From assembly GCA_009823395.1 (NCBI GenBank), contig CM020509.1:9084001-9148000 (forward strand): DNA of 64,000 nt. Reading direction: 5' to 3'. This DNA comes from Thamnaconus septentrionalis. Taxonomy: Eukaryota > Chordata > Actinopteri > Tetraodontiformes > Monacanthidae. The notes under the pieces were generated by a model. The model saw only the letters and a program-made list of their open reading frames with translations, was not told the DNA's origin and ran no database searches. This document shows positions 58,601-64,000 of this stretch, in pieces. Position numbers and translations under genes: made by a program. Position 1 is the first letter of the stretch. Each line of letters opens with the position of its first letter.

Positions 58601-61445
58601 CGGTGGATTAGTCGGGTGAGGCCCTGAAATATTCCACCCACTCGCGGTTTGTTAGCTAATGCACATGGTTGCCCGCACGTCCGACCTTTTGAGTTCTGAC
58701 TCTTGTCAAATTGTCCCTAATCTGGTGCTGTCGATATTGGTGCGAGTGTACTCTGGATACCGCTGCCTCGCTGTGTTTGCCTGCCGTGTGTTTGGTTGAC
58801 TCTGGGATGATCTGTTATGTTTACCTGTTGCACAGAGATACTCTCCAGGAAAAGGGTTGGAACAGCAGCTGGCTGCAGATCTTTGCTCTGTGGATGTAAG
58901 CAGAACTGGCCTGAATACTTGGACATGGGCAGAGATTTTAAGCGCTGCTGTTTGTGCGTTGGTTGTGGTGTTGCGTGGAAACATGGATGACATGTAGTTC
59001 ATAATTCAGCAGTTTTTCATGGATTTTTTTTTCTGTAGAGAATCTATATACCCAAATCCATCCCTATTTCCAAATCTTTCTATTTAGACCAAACTGAGAA
59101 AGCTTCATGCGAACGCCATTAAACATACATGTTTTTCATAATTTGCTTCACAAATACAAAAACTCATCATCAGCATATTTAACCCTCTGTTGACCGCGTG
59201 GATCTTAGCTTCATGTTAAGCTGATGCTTTGTTGTACCTTCAACTTTTTCAGAAACAGAAGGACACCGAAGGTGGCTGTGAGGTTGTGTTACAAGCTTGG
59301 AAACACATTACACACGTTATTGGAAGAAAACACTGGCAACATTTTTGCGCAATAAAAAACGTTTTGAGTTTTACTTTGTTCCAAACATGGTCATATGTCC
59401 TCTCCTCTGTATTAACCTATTGTCAGTTTCTTACTACTTTGATGTCCAATGGTTGCCACATGGGTTGCCACCTATAACCCTCTCCTACACACACACAGCC
59501 ACACACACACACACAGAGCTGTACTTCTGTACACACATACACGCCATCCACAGCAAAAAGAACATTCAAAGTCTTTCCCCCCCCGAAGAGATAATTAGTT
59601 GATAAGCCATCAGATTGATTTAGCGTTCAGACTCGACTGCATCTATCGCCTGCGAGCGGCGCCTCACTTGCACGCCTCCTATTACCATACGATGAATTTT
59701 TAATCAGCCGGCGTCCTGAATGAGCAATGTGAAAATGCAGATTCGCTCTGGCACGTAAAGGGCAAGGTTGGCACCCCACGCTGACACCAACTCCAGGGTG
59801 TCCTGCGCTTGAAGCCAGTGTCGCGTGGAAAAACAAAAGCCAGAAAGTGTTGTCTGCGAGGCGCCTCCGAGGTCATTAGCGGCTCTGGCCACTCGGACAG
59901 CTGGCCAATTAGGTGCTGCTCATAACCGCCACAGCTTGATGTGCGCGAGGCAGGGGGAGGAACTCGTCCTGCGGTGGTGGAGGGGTGGAGGGGTGGTGAG
60001 GGGGGAGCTTGAATGTGTCTGCGAGTCCGGAGACCGCGCACATCTGAGCTGGCTGTGCAGGCAGATAAGAGAAGACGGAGGAGGCAGAGCTGCTGATTCT
60101 GGGCTTATTCCACAGCCACCAACCCCATCTTGCTCCTTTTCCCCACTGCAGCTGCAGGTCTTCGAGCTGACCTGCATTAATACATCAGAAAAGTACTTGA
60201 CGGGCTAATGGGGATGGTCCCCCTGCCCACAGAACGTCTTCAAAAAGCTTGTTAACGTGCAGAGTTTTGGCAGCGATTTAAGAAAATCTGCCTTTATGGT
60301 TTTAAAAAGACTTCACCTAATCTGCCTTGGCAGCCTGGAGATGCCTGGACGTCACCCAATTACTTCTCTGACTGATGTCTCAGGGTCCACGCTAATGTAT
60401 TTACTAGACATGTACAAACACAGCCTTTCCCTGTGTGTCCTGTTGAATGAAAGCCCAACGTTTTGTTGCTATTCATGCACTTCCACCCTTTTTGATGCAA
60501 GGCTTAGGACTGTAATCAATGCAGGAAAAGAAATCACAACGCACGCGATCACTCCCAAATGTCCCCCCGCACCTGTTTTTAGAGGTTTTACTTGAAAAGG
60601 CTGCTCAAATGGCTTCCTCTTTTTCTTTTATTGTAACCACTTTGACTTTATTGTTTCCCACAAACCCTGTGACACTGCTGGGGAGAGCAGCCTCGGCTCT
60701 CTGTGAGGCGATTGGCCAGTGGGCATCTGACAGTGATTTGCTGATCCTGTGCAATTGCAATGATGGCTCTCATCCTACGAGGCCACAGGGCACCGTGCGG
60801 GGCAGCCAATCGCTGGCCCTCGGCACTCTGCTGCAGACAATTATGGGTCACCGTGTGTGTCACAGAATCATTGTGTTAAAATGCCTCTGGACAGGCTCCT
60901 GCAGCAAGCAGGATATTATATATACGTTTTTTTAAGATATCTTTTTCACCAATGTTTTTTTTTTTTTGCTTGTTCTGCTTCATTCCTCCACTTGGTCCAT
61001 GAACTTTGCTCATTTTCTGCTCTTTAAAAAAAAAACTATTTGCTCAGTGTCCAGTTTTCTCCCAGTACGAAGTGGCTTGCTACATTTACAGTGGAAATAG
61101 CCCACTTTTTTCTTTGTGCTTTTCCAAGTGGTATTACTGCACAATTACTACAAGAACAATGTAGTCTCAGAAAATATTCTCAAGAATTGTCTTTGGCTCC
61201 AGAAGCTCAGCTCTCTTTGAGGAAACTCAGCTGTGCTTTGGAAATGATGGAGCAGATGGCTGGTAAAACTACAATGTTCTTCAAAAAAAAAAAAAAAAAA
61301 AGACTATTTAGCCCTCTGTTTAAAGTCTCCTGTGAAAAGTGCTTAAGTGCTTAAGTTTCCTGCTGAAACAGATGTTTTCTTTGACCTTTCACATTTTCTT
61401 TGACCCGGTGGGGGGTTGCTCTCATTCACCTGGGAGAGGTGTCAG

Positions 61446-61472
61446 TGCCCTGTATGACATCACCAAGGGTTG
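61446..61472 (-). repeat. Reversed copy of dispersed palindromic TGATGTCA motif
   Basis: Read on the minus strand it is AACCCTTGGTGATGTCATACAGGGCA-like, close to the site at 5575 in its left half. It is the only one of the five in this orientation. Confidence 0.4.
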
Positions 61473-62004
61473 ATTTCCAGATTAGTTTCTTTGAGCGCAC
61501 ACTTCCTGAAAAGTGGAGCAAGCGAATGTCAAGCCACTGAATTGACTGACAGGTTGGAGTAATGTGATCCTCGTAAAGTCACCCTCACAAACTTGTTTAT
61601 TTTTTTAAACAAATAGATACATAAATGCAAATGTGAAACCAAAACTGATTTGATGGGGCAACAAGTCACAACGCATCGTATAGATTTTGACACAAACAGC
61701 TTGGTGAAGACAAGATGAGTAAAATAAATACCATGCATGTTAACATGGTGAAAAAATCTTTCCCTCTCATTGCCTGCAACATGACATCGAAACCTAGTTG
61801 CACTTCTGCGACACACTGCAGGTGAAACTGATTGGAAAGAATAATGCAGGCTGAGCTCTGGGGAATCTGTCACAGAAAATCAACTTCCTCTGCCACCTAA
61901 TGAAACATAATGGATCTGCGAGCTCTGTAAAGCTCAGGAACTGACTTCTATGACTTCTATTTTTGAATATATCCAAATGCCTGCTTACGTAACTGAAGCT
62001 GCAT

Positions 62005-62201
62005 CTAATGCCATGCAAGTCTATGGGGTCAAAAGTCAACTTTGTCCTAGAGACATGGGGCCACTTGCAGGTTCATCGGGATCCCTCAAGACACAGCCAC
62101 GTCAAATTTGGGGCTTCTAGCCCCAAATTTGGGGTAGGTGGGGCATGAAAAATTTTCTTCCTCCAAGGTGGAGCGTGACAGAGAAAGTTTGAGAACCACT
62201 G
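62005..62201 (+). repeat. Second copy of the 31-kb repeat, with modules in reversed order and a hairpin
   Basis: The module that follows the hAT end at 31386-31491 comes first here (62005-62121). The hAT right end (GGGGCATGAAAA to GAGAACCACTG, 62138-62201) comes second. Between them a near-perfect inverted repeat (62104-62130, arms CAAATTTGGGG and CCCCAAATTTG) surrounds a short CTTCTAG loop. The 31-kb copy stops in that loop. Confidence 0.75.
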
Positions 62202-64000
62202 ATCTAACGACACCCGAAAACATTTCGGGAGACTGACTTGGTAACCAGGTTTTTTGATAAATGTCAGTCCCAGAATAATATTTTCTTAATGTCGTCATCG
62301 GGCTAAGACAAACAGTCTTTCCGAAGACTCCTGAGAGCATCTTGACAGATCAGAGACATACCTGCAGGGCACCGAAGTGACTCACGTTGTCGTCTGTCTT
62401 CCCTGCATGTGTGCGTTTGTGTGGTGCATGTATGTGTCTTTCTATTCTGTTGCATACCCTTGATGGTCTGTTTGCTATGAGGACATTTTTGCTGATCCAC
62501 ACAAACTTTACCACTGACATTAAGGGTGAAAATGTAAGTAAAGAGGCAATGTATGAATTAAGGTGAGGGTTAAAAGGACTCAAGTTAAAGCTGGGCTGCA
62601 CTAAAGACTGGAAAACGAATGTGAGTCAGCGCAGAGCCCTCACAAAGATAGAGAACCAAGTGCGTGCGTGCAGGCGTTGGTGTTTTGTCACACTGATCAT
62701 CCATGCGGAAAAAAGAGGTTTGGGCGGCTGTCGACTCTGCGGTCGCATGACAGCCCGTGAAGCAAAGTGTCGCCTTCCCGGCCGGGTCGGATCAGACCTC
62801 TGACGACCTCTCCACTGGTTCTAAGAAGATGAAAAGCGTGGCGCGGTTCCCCCGTTCGGCGGCAAATTGTTTCTCTAAGTGCTCCGGGTCAAAGGAGAAC
62901 TGTCGGCTTTCAGCCACACATCCTCCAGCAGACGGAGCCCGCCGAGTGTCACCCAGCCGTCAGGGCCACGCTTGATGAGACCGCAGGACTTCTCCTACTC
63001 CCGGACAGCTGCTGTGATGTTTTTGCTCTGTTCTGGATTTATCGGAATGTTTTTGCGCTTCAAAACGGAGCCACCGAAGTAAACCCCTTGAACTCCTACG
63101 GCAAGTGGACACTTTAAATTTTTCTCTCAAGTTGTTGACATCCGACGCTGTTAAAAATATGATTCGCCCAAAACAATAGGAAACATTCCAGACTGAATCC
63201 TTGCTCCACGAAAATGTTTAGATCTCGGCGGTGCAACACAATAGGCAGATTTTTCGTGGCGCTGTCACATAAATTTGCGTGCGGGCCAGGGCCGCTTGTT
63301 TTGAACTTAATACGTGACGGAAGAGAGGTTCCTTCGGACACTGGACCCGTGAATCCTTTACCGCCGTTCCTTCATGCTCCTGTAACAACAACTGAAAAAA
63401 AAATATGGATGGATCCTGGAAGCTAGCGGCTAGATTTTCTCTGCATCACCCTGTCGCTCCCCAGAGAGGACACTTGAGGAGGGCCAGGATGGAGTTAACG
63501 GTTCGTATCCAGAGTCGGCCCCCTCATCAATGTGTAACGTTGTAATGATGGGAAAGTTATGACCCTGATAATATTATCCTACGGCCCGGTGCACTCACTT
63601 TGTTCCTCGCCCACGAGTTAAAGCTAATGTGGCTAAGCCGCGCGGTGTATAGAATAATCCTCCAGGAAGTCTTGGCTCGCTGACAAGTGGCTCGAGTTCA
63701 GAGGGAGGCGCAAATTCCCCGGACATTATTGTCATTTTCCCTCCCAGCCTTTTCCTTGTTTTCTTTTTTTATGTTTAAAAATTACAGTAAACCACAAACA
63801 CATGTACAGCCGAGAGGAAACGCCAAATCATGCCGCTGCGTCTCTCGTTTTCTACATGTCAGTCCCATGCAAGCTCTCCATTTTTCCTCCGGCGGCTCCC
63901 CCTATAGTTTGTGTTTGCGCTGCCTCTGTTTTTACGACTACTCCAGTGATCCGTCGCCGCCGCTGTTGTTAACACAGCTGAGGTGCATTACGCAGGCTGT

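Larger units (their letters stand above)
48833..64000. other. Gene-free flank with candidate conserved non-coding blocks
   Basis: About 15 kb after the filament gene. Reading frames here are short, lack recognisable domains and do not connect through splice sites into a plausible protein. It contains a poly-G/C patch near 50700-50780, scattered homopolymers, a permuted repeat (62005-62201) and a reversed palindromic motif (61446-61472). Blocks such as 52560-52700, 55381-55720, 59600-59780 and 60650-60880 are complex sequence rich in TAAT, TTTATC and CCAAT-type sites, as enhancers near a developmental gene would be. That reading is inference from appearance only. Confidence 0.5.

Overview
The window is nuclear DNA of a teleost fish, probably a spiny-rayed species. 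The evidence is intron-rich vertebrate genes with canonical GT/AG splice sites, a tRNA-derived SINE of a type common in teleosts, long dinucleotide repeats and hAT and mariner remnants. There is no bacterial, phage or CRISPR content. Four protein-coding genes were assembled exon by exon from both strands, and in each the reading phase closes across every intron.

Layout. (1) 568-3743, minus strand: clic2, a chloride intracellular channel/GST-fold protein, 6 coding exons and 243 aa. (2) 7131-11950, plus strand: eva1c, a receptor with a signal peptide, two SUEL-type lectin domains and one membrane segment, 8 coding exons and 410 aa. A complete SINE with an 11-bp target duplication sits in its third intron. 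(3) 13349-27583, plus strand: ocrl, an inositol polyphosphate 5-phosphatase with PH, phosphatase, ASH and RhoGAP-like domains, 24 coding exons and about 974 aa. Its 3' half is interrupted by a 2.7-kb direct tandem duplication. (4) 30333-48832, plus strand: a tail-less, vimentin-like intermediate filament protein of about 382 aa in 10 coding exons. A TATA box precedes it, and it carries its own 2.56-kb tandem duplication around coding exon 5. (5) 48833-64000: about 15 kb in which I find no convincing exon. It holds dispersed repeats and stretches that look like candidate conserved non-coding sequence.

The genes do not form one pathway. ocrl acts in PI(4,5)P2 turnover on endosomal, Golgi and clathrin-coated membranes, clic2 is a cytosolic redox/ion-channel-regulating protein, eva1c is a Slit/heparin-binding type receptor, and gene 4 is cytoskeletal. 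The points most worth a second look are the two neighbouring tandem duplications, which carry frame-breaking single-base indels and may be assembly artefacts. Others are the 24-nt microexon beside the ocrl clathrin box, the glycine-rich interruption in the filament rod, a permuted repeat seen at 31 kb and 62 kb, a recurrent palindromic motif, and interstitial telomere repeats. I found no evidence of a new multi-gene system here.
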